From positions 1,054,001-1,118,000 of the forward strand of contig NZ_QUSW01000001.1 in NCBI RefSeq assembly GCF_003852895.1: 64,000 nucleotides of DNA, read 5' to 3'. This DNA is from Rhizobacter terrae (lineage in GTDB: Bacteria > Pseudomonadota > Gammaproteobacteria > Burkholderiales > Burkholderiaceae_C). Shown here one piece after another: positions 52,561-62,168 of the stretch. Position 1 is the stretch's first letter. The number at the start of each line of letters is the position of its first letter. The notes below the pieces were generated by a model. It was not told where the DNA came from and did not search any database. It saw nothing but the letters and a program-made list of their open reading frames with translations. The position numbers were made by a program, and so were the translations under genes.

Positions 52561-54717
52561 TCAACGCGCTGCCGAGCGATCCGTCACGACCTTGGGCGTA
52601 ATGAAGATCAGCAGTTCCGTCTTGTTGGACGTCTTGGCCTTGTTCTTGAACAGGTTGCCAAGGTAGGGGATGTCACCGAGCACCGGCACCTTGGTGATGT
52701 CTTCACGATCGGTCTGCTCGAAGATGCCACCGATCACCACCGTGCCACCGTTCTCCACCAGCACTTGCGTCTTGACATGCTTCGTGTCGATGGCGAAGCC
52801 TGCAGCCGTCACGCGGCCCACGCTGTCCTTGGTCACATCGACATCGAGAATCACGTTGCCTTCCGGAGTGATCTGCGGCGTGACTTCAAGCTTGAGATTG
52901 GCCTTGCGGAACTGAAGTGCGGTCGCGCCGCTGGACGTTGCTGTTTGGTAGGGCAATTCTTCACCCTGCTCGATCAACGCCTTGACCTGGTCAGCCGTGA
53001 TCACCCGGGGGCTAGAGACGACCTTGCCCTTGCCGTCCGCTTCCAGAGCGGAAATCTCCAGGTTCAGGAATCGATTCGATGACGCACCAAAAAGGGAGAG
53101 TGCAAACGTGGCGGCATCAAAATTATTCTGACCCACCGCCGGCAGATTCACGAACTGCGTGTCGTTGAACGGTACAGAGGTCGCCGTGGTCTGGCCTGTC
53201 TGTGCACCGATGGCATTCATGTTCCCACCCACTGTCACACGGTTGTCCCCGCCCACGCTGTAGCCAGGGGTACCGCCACGGACACCACGCAGATCGGCAC
53301 CACCAAGCTTCACACCCAGGGAGCGGCCAAACTTGTCATCTGCAATCACGATCCGAGCTTCAATCAACACTTGGCGAACCGGAATGTCGATCTTGGCGAT
53401 CATGGCCTGGATCTCTTCCAGCTTGGACGGAATGTCGCTCACGAAGAGCTGGTTCGTCCGCGTTTCATAGATCACACTGCCACGCGGCGACAGGATGCGA
53501 CTCGCAGTACCCGTTGCCGTGGATTGGCCAGTCAACCCCTTGGCAACGTCTTCGGCCTTGGTGTAGTTCAGCTGGAACGACTGAGTCCGCACCGGCTCCA
53601 GCGCAAGAATCTGTGCCTTGGCTTCAAGGTCAACCTTTTCCTTCGCTGCCAGTTCGTCCTTCGGCGCAATCCAGATCACGTTGCCCGACTTGCGCAGGCC
53701 AAGCCCCTTGGCCTGGAGGATGATGTCCAGCGCCTGGTCCCAGGGCACGTCCTTCAGACGCAAGGTCACGTTGCCGGTCACGGTGTCGCTGGTCACCACG
53801 TTGAAGTTGGTGAAGTCGGCAATCACCTGAAGCAGGGCGCGAACTTCGATGTTCTGGAAATTGAGCGACAGCTTTTCGCCGGAGTAGCCGGGTCCCTGCG
53901 TCAACTTGTTGGGATCGATCTTCTGCGGACGCACTTCCAGCACGAACTGGTTGTCGCTCTGGTAGGCACTGTGTTCCCAGGCACCACGCGGATCAACCAC
54001 GAGGCGAACACGGTCGCCACTTTGCATGGCAGTCACCGTTTGCACGGGTGTTCCGAAGTCGGTCACGTCCAGGCGGCGACGCAAGCTGTCCGGCAGGGTT
54101 GAACGCAGGAATTCCACGACCAGGCTTTGGCCTTGCTGACGGATGTCCACGCCGACCTGGTTGTTGGGCAGATCCACAACCACGCGGCCAGCACCATCCG
54201 GGCCACGACGGAAGTCGATGTCACGCAGGGCCACGGGGTTTCGGTTGAGACTCTCTGCAAAATGAACCGATTCGCCGGTCGCGGTACTCGCAGGTGTCGC
54301 TGCCGTCGTCGGCGCATCCAGCACCACCAGCAGCACCTTGCCTTGCAATTGAAGCTGGTAGTTGGCAGCCTGCTTCAGGTTCAGCACCAGGCGAGTCCGT
54401 TCACCCGATTGCGCCACGTTGACAGAACGCAGGTTGCCCTGGTTGATGTCCACGCTGGACTTGCCCAGCGCATTGGTCACACCAGGCAGGTCGATGGCCA
54501 CTCGCGGCGGCGTCTGCACCGAGAAGCCGTTCGGCAAGGCCGACAGAGGCTGCGCCAGTTCAACCCGCACGACCTCCGAGCCAGCCTGCTGGCTGCTGTT
54601 GATCGACTGAATGGCATTCTGTGCCAACGCCGAGACCGTCGCGCCCAAGCACACCGCGAGCGCCAGCATTCGAGCCCGCCAATTGCCCATCATTCCTGTC
54701 TCCTGCATGCTCTTCAT
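52561..54717 (-). CDS. pilQ: PilQ, type IV pilus secretin
   Basis: Outer-membrane secretin through which the pilus emerges, 718 residues. A signal peptide (MLALAVCLGATVSALAQ) is followed by two AMIN domains, an STN/N0-type region (LSLNFQNIEVRALLQVIADFTNFNVVTSDTV), an N1 region, and the C-terminal secretin domain (VLIEARIVIADDKFGRSLGV, NGGTVVIGGIFEQTDREDITKVPVLGDIPYLGNLFK). The ATG at 54717 overlaps the pilP stop as ATGA; a start at MMGNWRARM is possible. It ends the pilMNOPQ block. Confidence 0.96.
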   Translation of the reverse strand: MKSMQETGMMGNWRARMLALAVCLGATVSALAQNAIQSINSSQQAGSEVVRVELAQPLSALPNGFSVQTPPRVAIDLPGVTNALGKSSVDINQGNLRSVNVAQSGERTRLVLNLKQAANYQLQLQGKVLLVVLDAPTTAATPASTATGESVHFAESLNRNPVALRDIDFRRGPDGAGRVVVDLPNNQVGVDIRQQGQSLVVEFLRSTLPDSLRRRLDVTDFGTPVQTVTAMQSGDRVRLVVDPRGAWEHSAYQSDNQFVLEVRPQKIDPNKLTQGPGYSGEKLSLNFQNIEVRALLQVIADFTNFNVVTSDTVTGNVTLRLKDVPWDQALDIILQAKGLGLRKSGNVIWIAPKDELAAKEKVDLEAKAQILALEPVRTQSFQLNYTKAEDVAKGLTGQSTATGTASRILSPRGSVIYETRTNQLFVSDIPSKLEEIQAMIAKIDIPVRQVLIEARIVIADDKFGRSLGVKLGGADLRGVRGGTPGYSVGGDNRVTVGGNMNAIGAQTGQTTATSVPFNDTQFVNLPAVGQNNFDAATFALSLFGASSNRFLNLEISALEADGKGKVVSSPRVITADQVKALIEQGEELPYQTATSSGATALQFRKANLKLEVTPQITPEGNVILDVDVTKDSVGRVTAAGFAIDTKHVKTQVLVENGGTVVIGGIFEQTDREDITKVPVLGDIPYLGNLFKNKAKTSNKTELLIFITPKVVTDRSAAR

Positions 54718-55253
54718 CGCGATTTCTCCTGGAGCTGGAGTGAGCTGGAACGCTCAATCCATTCGCCGGCCGCATCCTGAACGATCTCTCTCAGAGAAAT
54801 GTCGGTTTCGGTGATCTTGGTGATCTTTCCGTAGTTCTGGCCGAGGTAGTCCCCCACCTTGACCTGGTACAGAAGGTTGTCGACTTTCAGCAAGGCATAG
54901 GGCTGGCCCTTCTTGGCCACGCTGCCCACCATGGCCATGCTGTCAAGCGGATAAGCCTCCAGCGGTTCCTTGCGCCGGTTGATTTCCGCCGCCAGCATGG
55001 AGTTCGGTTGCCGCGCCTCTTGCTTGAGGGCCACCGTCAGCTTCTGCGCGCTGAACGGATCCACGCCAGTGAGGGCGGTGTACGGCTGCGGGTCGAACTT
55101 CTTCGGAGGAGTCAGCGGAAGCACGCTCGGCTTGACTTCGCGCTTTTGCTGCTCCATCCATTGCGTCAGTTCATCCTGCTCGCCACTGCATGCCGCCAGA
55201 CCCACCACAAGCAAGTATGCAGACAAACCAGTCAGAGCGATCTTCATGCTCAT
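54714..55253 (-). CDS. pilP: PilP, pilus alignment lipoprotein
   Basis: Inner-membrane lipoprotein of 179 residues linking PilNO to PilQ. The lipobox is GLAAC (Cys22). The C-terminal beta-domain has YPLDSMAMVGSVAKKGQPYALLKVDNLLYQVKVGDYLGQNYGKI, the typical PilP segment. Overlaps pilO by ATGA. Confidence 0.94.
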   Translation of the reverse strand: MSMKIALTGLSAYLLVVGLAACSGEQDELTQWMEQQKREVKPSVLPLTPPKKFDPQPYTALTGVDPFSAQKLTVALKQEARQPNSMLAAEINRRKEPLEAYPLDSMAMVGSVAKKGQPYALLKVDNLLYQVKVGDYLGQNYGKITKITETDISLREIVQDAAGEWIERSSSLQLQEKSR

Positions 55254-55930
55254 TTCGCCCCCGGCTTGCTCTTGTCGTTGGCCTTGCGGACCGATTCGAT
55301 CTCGGACTGGTCCAGGTAACGGTAAGTGCGCGCGGTCGCTTCCATCGTCAAAGGTGAAGACTGATCCTTGCCCGCCACGATGCTCATGTTGTGCAGGGTC
55401 ACGATGCGCGAGAGATTCGATACGTCAGCGGCAAAGGCTCCAATGTCGTGATAGCGTCCGGTCACCTTGATCGAGATTGGAAGTTCAGCGTAGTAGTCTT
55501 TCACCACCACCTGACCCGGCTTGAACAGTTCGAATTGAAGGCCGCGTCCCAGGCCGGCGGTATTGATGTCCGACAACAGCGCATCCATTTCCGCCTTGCC
55601 GGGCAACTGCTTTTCCAACTGGGTGACGTATTCCTCGACTTGAAGCTTCTGCTTGCGCAGTTCCGGCAGATTCACCGCCTGGGACAACTTGGCCCGGTAG
55701 TCGGTCTTCAGCGTCGGTTCCTTGCCTCGCTCAGCTTCGAGATCATCGTTGGCGCTGGAAAGCAGCAGGAACCAGCCCACCACGACCACGGCGACAGCCA
55801 GCAAGCTCCAGGTGAACAACTTCGGGAGGACCGGCCATTGGCCAGGCTCATTCGGGTTCAGCCCGCGAAATTGTGAGACGGCCCCTTCGAAGACCGAGTT
55901 GAGATCGACGTTCACGTTTTTGGTAGCCAT
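55250..55930 (-). CDS. pilO: PilO, pilus alignment subcomplex protein
   Basis: Inner-membrane protein of 226 residues with a cytoplasmic N-terminus, one membrane helix (LFTWSLLAVAVVVVGWFLLL), a coiled-coil and a periplasmic ferredoxin-like domain (GLGRGLQFELFKPGQVVVKDYYAELPISIKVTGRYHDIGAFAADVSNL). I start at the ATG at 55930; sequence further upstream is unlike PilO. Ten bases after pilN. Confidence 0.94.
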   Translation of the reverse strand: MATKNVNVDLNSVFEGAVSQFRGLNPNEPGQWPVLPKLFTWSLLAVAVVVVGWFLLLSSANDDLEAERGKEPTLKTDYRAKLSQAVNLPELRKQKLQVEEYVTQLEKQLPGKAEMDALLSDINTAGLGRGLQFELFKPGQVVVKDYYAELPISIKVTGRYHDIGAFAADVSNLSRIVTLHNMSIVAGKDQSSPLTMEATARTYRYLDQSEIESVRKANDKSKPGAK

Positions 55931-55940
55931 GTCGTCAACC

Positions 55941-56579
55941 TCAGGCCTTGCTGGCCGACGCAGCAACCATCGGGCCGCTGGCTGGCTTGGCGGGCGCCAA
56001 CAATTCCGTGGCCGCCTTGTCCTGCGGACGCTTGATGGTCAACTTCACGCCGAAGTCGAATAAACGCTTCTGGTCTTTACCAGAAGCCGTGCTGGACGCT
56101 TTGATCTCCAGCAACTCCGGCTTGACCAACCACTCGGACGTGTTGGCTGTATTTCGCAGAAATTCAGACACGCGCTCATTGGTCTGCGCAATGCCATTCA
56201 CCGACAAGGTCTGCCCGTCTTGCTTGATCGACGTGAAGTACACCCCTTCCGGAGTCTGCTTCACGAGTTCGTTCAGCACATACACCGGCACATTGCGATC
56301 GATCTGGAGATCTTCTACCGCCTTCTGGCGCGCCTTCAGGGACTCGATTTCTGCCTTCAAGGTCGCGATGTCCTTGATCTGCACTTCCAGCTTCTTGATC
56401 TCCGCATTGAGGAACGCGTTGCGCTCCTGCTGCGAAGAAGTCATCTGCTGCAAGACGAGGTACCAGATGCCGACGACCGCCAGGCCAACGCCCGCTGCCG
56501 CCCCCAGGCCGATGAAGTAGGCCGCCTTGCGACGCTTGCGCCTTTCCTCCCGGTGCGGGAGAAGGTTGATGAGGATCAC
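55941..56579 (-). CDS. pilN: PilN, pilus alignment subcomplex protein
   Basis: Inner-membrane protein of 212 residues. The cytoplasmic N-terminus carries the PilM-binding motif (MILINLLPHREERRKRRK), followed by a membrane helix (GLGAAAGVGLAVVGIWYLVL), a coiled-coil and a PilN-type periplasmic domain. Overlaps the pilM stop by ATGA. Confidence 0.95.
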   Translation of the reverse strand: MILINLLPHREERRKRRKAAYFIGLGAAAGVGLAVVGIWYLVLQQMTSSQQERNAFLNAEIKKLEVQIKDIATLKAEIESLKARQKAVEDLQIDRNVPVYVLNELVKQTPEGVYFTSIKQDGQTLSVNGIAQTNERVSEFLRNTANTSEWLVKPELLEIKASSTASGKDQKRLFDFGVKLTIKRPQDKAATELLAPAKPASGPMVAASASKA

Positions 56580-57655
56580 TGCAGGAACCTCCGCATCGCC
56601 AGACCGCAGGCCGTCAGGTACGACGGGGCTTCACGGCGCAGCTTGCTCTCGCGCACGGCGCTTCCGAGCTTCATGTTGTCGAACGGGTTGACCACCATCG
56701 ATGCAAATCCGGTCAGCTCCGTGACCCGGTCCTTGAGGCCCGGCAGCGTGGCCGTGCCGCCCGCCAACATCACGTAGTGGACCTTGTGGTGCGGCGTGCT
56801 GGTGAAGAAGTACTGCAGCGCCCGGCCGATTTCCTGCGAAAGGCTGTCGACGAAGGGCGCCAGGATGGAAGTCTCGTAGTCGTCGGGCAGGTCGGCGGCG
56901 AGCTTCTTCTGCTCAGCCTCCTCGAAGGAGAAACCGTACTGCCGGGAAATCAGTTGCGTGAGCTGCGAGCCGCCGAAGGCCTGGTCGCGGTCGTAGAGCA
57001 TTTCGTCATCGCGCAGCACCTTGAGGCTGGTGGTGTCGGCACCAATCTCGAACAACGCCACCAGTGCGTCACGGCCTTCGTTAGGCAAGGTGGCGACGAC
57101 ACGACTCATGGCCAGGCGAGAAGCATGCGATTCGATGTCCAGCACCATGGGCTTGAGGCCCGCAGCTTCCGCCAAGCCCTGGCGGTCCTGCACCCGGTCC
57201 TTGCGCGAGGCAGCGATCAGCACCTCGACGTCGCCCACCGAGGTGGGACTCGGCCCGATCACACAGAAGTCAAGACTCACCTCGTCCAGCGAGAACGGGA
57301 TGTATTGGTTGGCTTCGGATTCGACCTGCAGCTCAAGCTCTTCCTCGCGCAGGCCGGCGGGAAGCACGATCTTCTTGGTGATGACCGCGGACTGCGGCAT
57401 GGCCATGACCACGTTCTTGGTCTTGGTGCCGCTCTTGGAGACCACGCGCTTGACGGCGTCGGCCACCTCGTCAAACTTCTCGATCTGGCCGTCCTGGATC
57501 CAGCCTTTTTCGAAGCTTTCGGCGGCAAACCGCTCCAGCACGTACTCGCCCGAGGCGTCTTGCGACAGCTCCACCAACTTCACGCTGGACGAGCTGACGT
57601 CCAGCCCGATCATCGGGGGATGTTTGCGGCCCAACAAGGTGTCCAGAAAGCTCAC
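56576..57655 (-). CDS. pilM: PilM, actin-like pilus assembly protein
   Basis: Cytoplasmic actin-fold protein of 359 residues that binds PilN. ATP-binding elements are MIGLDVSSSSVKLVEL, LFEIGADTTSLKVL and YVMLAGGTATLPGLKD. The GTG at 57653-57655 (MSFLDTLLGRKHPPMIGLD) is chosen because GGGAGAGG lies just upstream and homologues begin here; a TTG five codons earlier is unlikely. First gene of the pilMNOPQ block, divergent from mrcA. Confidence 0.95.
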   Translation of the reverse strand: MSFLDTLLGRKHPPMIGLDVSSSSVKLVELSQDASGEYVLERFAAESFEKGWIQDGQIEKFDEVADAVKRVVSKSGTKTKNVVMAMPQSAVITKKIVLPAGLREEELELQVESEANQYIPFSLDEVSLDFCVIGPSPTSVGDVEVLIAASRKDRVQDRQGLAEAAGLKPMVLDIESHASRLAMSRVVATLPNEGRDALVALFEIGADTTSLKVLRDDEMLYDRDQAFGGSQLTQLISRQYGFSFEEAEQKKLAADLPDDYETSILAPFVDSLSQEIGRALQYFFTSTPHHKVHYVMLAGGTATLPGLKDRVTELTGFASMVVNPFDNMKLGSAVRESKLRREAPSYLTACGLAMRRFLQ

Positions 57656-57694
57656 AGCGCCCTCTCCCAACGCATGAACAGGTGCATTGGACTG

Positions 57695-57724
57695 TTAATA
57701 AGTTACTTCAATGCTAGCAGTAAA
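57695..57724 (-). promoter_or_regulatory. Candidate pilM promoter
   Basis: On the minus strand TTTACT (57724-57719) and TATTAA (57700-57695) are 18 bases apart, each matching consensus at four of six positions. The predicted start lies about 33 bases before the pilM GTG. Pattern-based inference in an A/T-richer patch. Confidence 0.35.
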
Positions 57725-57881
57725 CCCTTTGCCCCACAACGAAATTTCCGTTTCCGGAACCTCGTTCCCGTTGCTAAACCAGCACGTGTTCGTAACGAAT
57801 CCGGGCCCGATTTCGGGTCAACCCTGAGAAGATTTGGGCGCGGCTCACGCTTGGTTGCCAACCAAATCACGCTCGGCCCGA

Positions 57882-57907
57882 TTGAGCTGTAACACCCTTC
57901 CTATAAT
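57882..57907 (+). promoter_or_regulatory. Candidate mrcA promoter
   Basis: A perfect TATAAT at 57902-57907 lies 24 bases before the mrcA ATG. The best -35 match, TTGAGC at 57882-57887, is only 14 bases away, so spacing is poor and another -35 may be used. Confidence 0.35.
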
Positions 57908-57931
57908 TCTTCGAGCCACCTCTGGAGTCCC

Positions 57932-60301
57932 ATGAGCTCGTCCGAGCAAGAAGCCCAACGCCCGCGTCCCAAGGTTTTCTCGTCTCTGCCGCCCTGGGGC
58001 CAATTCGTCGCACGCACCCTGACCTGGTTGTTCGGACTGGCCCTGGCCGGCATCGTCTCCATCCTCATGGTCGTGGCCATTGCCTTGTCGGTGGCCTACC
58101 CGAACCTGCCGGAAACGGCGAGCCTCACCGACTACCGGCCCAAGCTGCCCATGCGCATCTTCGCGGCCGACGGCGTCATGGTGGGCGAGTACGGCGAGGA
58201 GCGGCGCAACTTCACGCCCATCGCCGAGATCCCGAAGGTGATGCAGCAAGCCGTGCTGGCCATCGAAGACTCGCGCTTCTACGAGCACAGCGGCGTGGAC
58301 TACAAGGGCGTGGTGCGCGCGGCATTCGCCCAGTTCGGCGAGGCGCGCAGCCAGGGCGCATCCACCATCACCATGCAGGTGGCACGCAATTTCTATCTCT
58401 CCACCGAGAAGACCTTCACCCGCAAGATCTACGAGATCCTGCTGGCGCTGAAGATCGAGAGCCAGCTGACCAAGCCTCAGATCCTCGAGGTCTACATGAA
58501 CCAGATCTATCTGGGTCAGCGCGCATACGGCTTCTCGGCGGCGGCCGACATCTACTTCGGCAAGCCGCTGAAGGACATCACCATCGCCGAGGCCGCCATG
58601 CTGGCCGGACTGCCCAAGGCGCCCTCGGCCTACAACCCGATCGTGAACCCGGCGCGGGCGAACAAGCGTCAGGCCTACATCATCGACCGCATGCTGGAGA
58701 ACGGCTTCATCACCGCGGAGCAGCATGACGAGGCACGCAAGCAGCAGTTGCGCTACCGCGCGCCGGCGGACGTGCCGGTGCATGCGGAATATGTCGCCGA
58801 GGCGGCCCGCCAGCTCATCTTCAGCCAGTACGGCGAAGAGGCCTACACCCGCGGCCTGAACGTCTACCTCACCATCGACTCCGGCGAGCAGATGGTGGCC
58901 TACCGGGCGCTGCGCAAGGGCATCATGGACTACGAGCGCCGGCAGGTGTACCGCGGTCCGGAGGCCTACATCGACCTGCCCGGCAACAGCAAGGAGCTGG
59001 ACGTGCGCATCGCCGAGGCGCTGGTCGATCACCCGGACAACGACGAGATCAAGGCGGCGGTGGCCGTGGAGGCCGGTCCGAAAAAGGTGGTGGCGGTATT
59101 GCAAAGCGGCGAGTCGGTCACCATCACCGGCGATGGACTGAAGCCCGCGACCTCAGGCCTGTCCGAAAAGGCCAACCCGAAGACCCAGATCCGCCCTGGC
59201 GCGGTGATCCGCCTGGTCCGCGGCGGCCCGAAGAACGACTGGTTCATCACCCAGTTGCCCGAGGTGGAGGGCGCCTTCGTCTCCATGGACCCGCGCACCG
59301 GGGCCGTGCACGCCATGGTGGGCGGCTTCGACTACGCCAAGAACAAGTTCAACCACGTGACGCAGGCGTGGCGGCAACCGGGCTCCAGCTTCAAGCCCTT
59401 CATCTACTCGGCTTCGCTGGAAAAGGGCTTCACGCCCGCCACGATGGTCAACGACGCCCCGCTCTTTTTCGACGCCGGCACCACCGGCAGCCAGCCCTGG
59501 GAGCCCAAGAACTACGACGGCAAGTTCGAAGGTCCGATGACGCTGCGCACCGGTCTGAAGAAGTCCAAGAACATGGTGTCGATCCGCATCCTCAAGAGCA
59601 TCGGCCCGGCGTATGCCCAGGAGTGGGCGACGCGCTTTGGCTTCGAGGCGGAAAAGCATCCGGCCTACCTCACGATGGCGCTTGGCGCGGGCTCAGTCAC
59701 GCCACTGCAGATGGCCAGCGCCTATTCGGTGTTCGCCAACGGCGGCTACCGGACCAACCCCTTCCTCATCAGCAAGCTCACCGACCACAAGGGTCGCGTG
59801 CTCAGTGAAGTGAAGCCGCCGCCGCTGGACGAGTCCATGCGCACGCTGGACGCACGCAACGCTTTCGTGATGACCAGCCTGTTGCAGGAAGTGACCCGCT
59901 CGGGCACCGCCGCGGGCACGCAGGACAAGCTCAAGCGGCCCGACGTGTACGGCAAGACCGGCACGACCAACGACTCGATGGACGCCTGGTTCGCGGGCTA
60001 CCAGCCCAGCCTCGTGGCCATCGTCTGGATCGGCTACGACACGCCGCGCAAGCTGGGCGACCGCGAAACCGGCGGCGGCCTCGCGCTGCCCATCTGGGTG
60101 GACTACATGCGCTACGCGCTCAAGAGCGTGCCCATCCAGGAACCGCCGGCGCCCGAAGGCGTGGTGAACATCGGCGGCGAGTGGTATTACGAGGAATACA
60201 CCCACGGCACGGGTGTGACCAGCGTGGGCCTGGAGGACAAGCTACCGGCCACGCCGACCGAGGAAGAGCGCAAGAGCATCCTCGACCTGTTCAAGCGCTG
60301 A
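57932..60301 (+). CDS. mrcA: Penicillin-binding protein 1A (bifunctional transglycosylase/transpeptidase)
   Basis: Inner-membrane class A PBP that polymerises and cross-links peptidoglycan, 789 residues. One N-terminal membrane helix (LTWLFGLALAGIVSILMVVAIAL) precedes the GT51 domain (VLAIEDSRFYEHSGVDYKG, GASTITMQVARNFYL). The transpeptidase motifs are SSFK in QPGSSFKPFIYS (around residue 488), SKN in KKSKNMVS, and KTGTT in YGKTGTTND. An OB-like insert lies between the two catalytic domains, as in MrcA. The gene is divergent from pilM, the arrangement seen in many gamma- and betaproteobacteria. Confidence 0.96.
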   Translation: MSSSEQEAQRPRPKVFSSLPPWGQFVARTLTWLFGLALAGIVSILMVVAIALSVAYPNLPETASLTDYRPKLPMRIFAADGVMVGEYGEERRNFTPIAEIPKVMQQAVLAIEDSRFYEHSGVDYKGVVRAAFAQFGEARSQGASTITMQVARNFYLSTEKTFTRKIYEILLALKIESQLTKPQILEVYMNQIYLGQRAYGFSAAADIYFGKPLKDITIAEAAMLAGLPKAPSAYNPIVNPARANKRQAYIIDRMLENGFITAEQHDEARKQQLRYRAPADVPVHAEYVAEAARQLIFSQYGEEAYTRGLNVYLTIDSGEQMVAYRALRKGIMDYERRQVYRGPEAYIDLPGNSKELDVRIAEALVDHPDNDEIKAAVAVEAGPKKVVAVLQSGESVTITGDGLKPATSGLSEKANPKTQIRPGAVIRLVRGGPKNDWFITQLPEVEGAFVSMDPRTGAVHAMVGGFDYAKNKFNHVTQAWRQPGSSFKPFIYSASLEKGFTPATMVNDAPLFFDAGTTGSQPWEPKNYDGKFEGPMTLRTGLKKSKNMVSIRILKSIGPAYAQEWATRFGFEAEKHPAYLTMALGAGSVTPLQMASAYSVFANGGYRTNPFLISKLTDHKGRVLSEVKPPPLDESMRTLDARNAFVMTSLLQEVTRSGTAAGTQDKLKRPDVYGKTGTTNDSMDAWFAGYQPSLVAIVWIGYDTPRKLGDRETGGGLALPIWVDYMRYALKSVPIQEPPAPEGVVNIGGEWYYEEYTHGTGVTSVGLEDKLPATPTEEERKSILDLFKR

Positions 60302-60327
60302 GCCCCTCGCTCAGCCGCCGTCCGTCT

Positions 60328-60687
60328 TCAGGCGGGCGGCGCGAACTTCACGGCCACGCCCGCTTGCTCGCTGGCGCTGGCCGACAGGGCTTCAAAGAAC
60401 TCGCGGCCTTCGCGATCAAGCCAGCGGCCGTTGGAGAACTTGTAGTGGTAGCCGCCCGAGCGTGCTGCCATCCACAGTTCATGCAGCGGCGGCTGGGTGT
60501 TCAGCACGATCTTGCTGCCATTGGGAAAGCCCAGCTCCAGCAGGCCGCCAGTGCGGTGGGCATCGATGTCGACCACATCGTCTTGCAGGTAACGGTCCAC
60601 CGCCTGCTCCACGCTGGCGAGCACGGCCGAGGTCTTCTCGTGGTACTCGCTGTCGGTCAGGGGCGTGGCGGCGATCTCGGCAGTCAT
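60328..60687 (-). CDS. cyaY: CyaY, bacterial frataxin
   Basis: Iron-binding regulator of Fe-S cluster assembly, 119 residues. The acidic first helix (LTDSEYHEKTSAVLASVEQAVDRYLQDDVVDIDAHRTGG) and the beta-sheet segments LLELGFPNGSKIVLNTQPPLHELWMAARSGGYHYKF match frataxin. Start at the ATG at 60687. Divergent from lptM and lysA, convergent with mrcA. Confidence 0.93.
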   Translation of the reverse strand: MTAEIAATPLTDSEYHEKTSAVLASVEQAVDRYLQDDVVDIDAHRTGGLLELGFPNGSKIVLNTQPPLHELWMAARSGGYHYKFSNGRWLDREGREFFEALSASASEQAGVAVKFAPPA

Positions 60688-60705
60688 GGTCGGTAAAATC
60701 GAAAG

Positions 60706-60897
60706 ATGTTGAAGCGCCACCGCAGTTTATCCCTCGGGGTTGTCACGACGGCATCAGGCCTATTGGCCGCCGTGCTGGCATTGAGCGCTTGCGGGCAGAA
60801 AGGTCCGCTGACGCTGGCACAACCATCGTCGTCTTCCGCTCCGCCGGCCGCCGCCTCGGCGTCCTCTCCTGCCTCTTCTGCTTCCACCTCGAAATGA
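60706..60897 (+). CDS. lptM: LptM-type small lipoprotein
   Basis: Short lipoprotein of 63 residues. The lipobox ALSAC (Cys29) is directly followed by GQKGPLTLAQP, the hallmark CGQKGPL of the LptM/YifL family, which in E. coli assists LptD oxidation and assembly. The C-terminal half is a Ser/Ala/Pro-rich tail. It sits beside cyaY and before the lysine gene lysA, with ATGA overlap, much like the cyaY-lptM-dapF order of E. coli. Confidence 0.88.
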   Translation: MLKRHRSLSLGVVTTASGLLAAVLALSACGQKGPLTLAQPSSSSAPPAAASASSPASSASTSK

Positions 60898-62168
60898 CAC
60901 TGCCCGGATCGCCGCATGTCGCCTACCGCGGCGACACGCTGCACGTCGAAGACTGTGCACTCCCCGACCTGGCCGCGCGCCACGGCACGCCGCTGTATGT
61001 CTACTCGCGCGCCTCCATGCTGGCCGCCGTCGGCGCCTACCAGCGCGCGCTCGCAGGGCGCGACCACCTCGTCTGCTATGCGATGAAAGCGAATTCCAAC
61101 ATCGCCGTGCTGCAGACCTTTGCGCAGGCGGGCTGCGGCTTCGACATCGTGTCCGGCGGCGAACTGGCGCGTGCGCTCGCCGCAGGCGCCGAGCCCGGCA
61201 AGATCGTGTTCTCCGGCGTGGGCAAGACGCGCGCCGAGATGCGCCAGGCGCTGGATGCCGGCGTGATGTGCTTCAACGTCGAGAGCGAGGCCGAACTGGA
61301 CGTGCTGTCCGACGTGGCCACGCAGGCCGGCCGCACCGCTCGCATCAGCCTGCGGGTGAATCCGGACGTCGATGCCGGCACGCACCCGTACATCTCCACC
61401 GGACTGAAGGGCAACAAGTTCGGCGTCGCGCATGCCGATGCCGTGAAGGTCTATCGCCACGCCGCCTCGCTGCCGGGCATCGAGGTGGTGGGCATCGACT
61501 GCCACATTGGCTCGCAGATCACCGAATCCACGCCCTACCTCGATGCGCTGGACCGCATGCTCGATCTCGTCGAGGCGGTCGAATCGCATGGCGTGCGCCT
61601 GCATCACCTGGACCTGGGCGGCGGCCTGGGCATCACCTACACCGACGAGCAGCCGCCGTCGGCCGACGTGCTCGTGGCCGCGCTGCTCAAGCGCATCGAC
61701 GAGCGCGGGCATGGCCACCGCAAGATCCTCTTCGAGCCGGGCCGTTCGCTGGTGGGCAATGCCGGCGTGCTGGTCAGCGAGGTGCTGTACCTCAAGCCCG
61801 GCGAAGAGAAGAACTTCTGCATCGTCGACGCCGCGATGAACGATCTCATGCGTCCGGCGATGTACCAGGCGTGGATGAACATCGTGGCATGCCGCCAATC
61901 CGGCGATCAGCCGGTCACCTACGACGTGGTCGGCCCAGTGTGCGAATCCGGCGACTGGCTCGGACGAGACCGTCCGCTGGCCGTGAAAGCCGGCGAGCAC
62001 ATCGCTGTGCTGTCGGCTGGCGCCTACTCAATGTCCATGGCCAGCAACTACAACACCCGCGGCCGTGCGGCCGAGGTGCTCGTGTCGGGCAGCCAATCCT
62101 GGTTGATCCGCGACCGCGAGCAGCCCTCAGAGTTGTTCCGCGGTGAGCACCTGGTTCCCGGCGGCTGA
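60894..62168 (+). CDS. lysA: Diaminopimelate decarboxylase
   Basis: PLP enzyme that makes lysine from meso-diaminopimelate, 424 residues. The PLP Lys is Lys65 in CYAMKANSN. Other motifs are [44 protein letters not shown] and the C-terminal [11 protein letters not shown] and [14 protein letters not shown]. The ATG overlaps the lptM stop. Its 3' end overlaps the convergent ABC gene by 42 bases. Confidence 0.96.
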   Translation: MTLPGSPHVAYRGDTLHVEDCALPDLAARHGTPLYVYSRASMLAAVGAYQRALAGRDHLVCYAMKANSNIAVLQTFAQAGCGFDIVSGGELARALAAGAEPGKIVFSGVGKTRAEMRQALDAGVMCFNVESEAELDVLSDVATQAGRTARISLRVNPDVDAGTHPYISTGLKGNKFGVAHADAVKVYRHAASLPGIEVVGIDCHIGSQITESTPYLDALDRMLDLVEAVESHGVRLHHLDLGGGLGITYTDEQPPSADVLVAALLKRIDERGHGHRKILFEPGRSLVGNAGVLVSEVLYLKPGEEKNFCIVDAAMNDLMRPAMYQAWMNIVACRQSGDQPVTYDVVGPVCESGDWLGRDRPLAVKAGEHIAVLSAGAYSMSMASNYNTRGRAAEVLVSGSQSWLIRDREQPSELFRGEHLVPGG

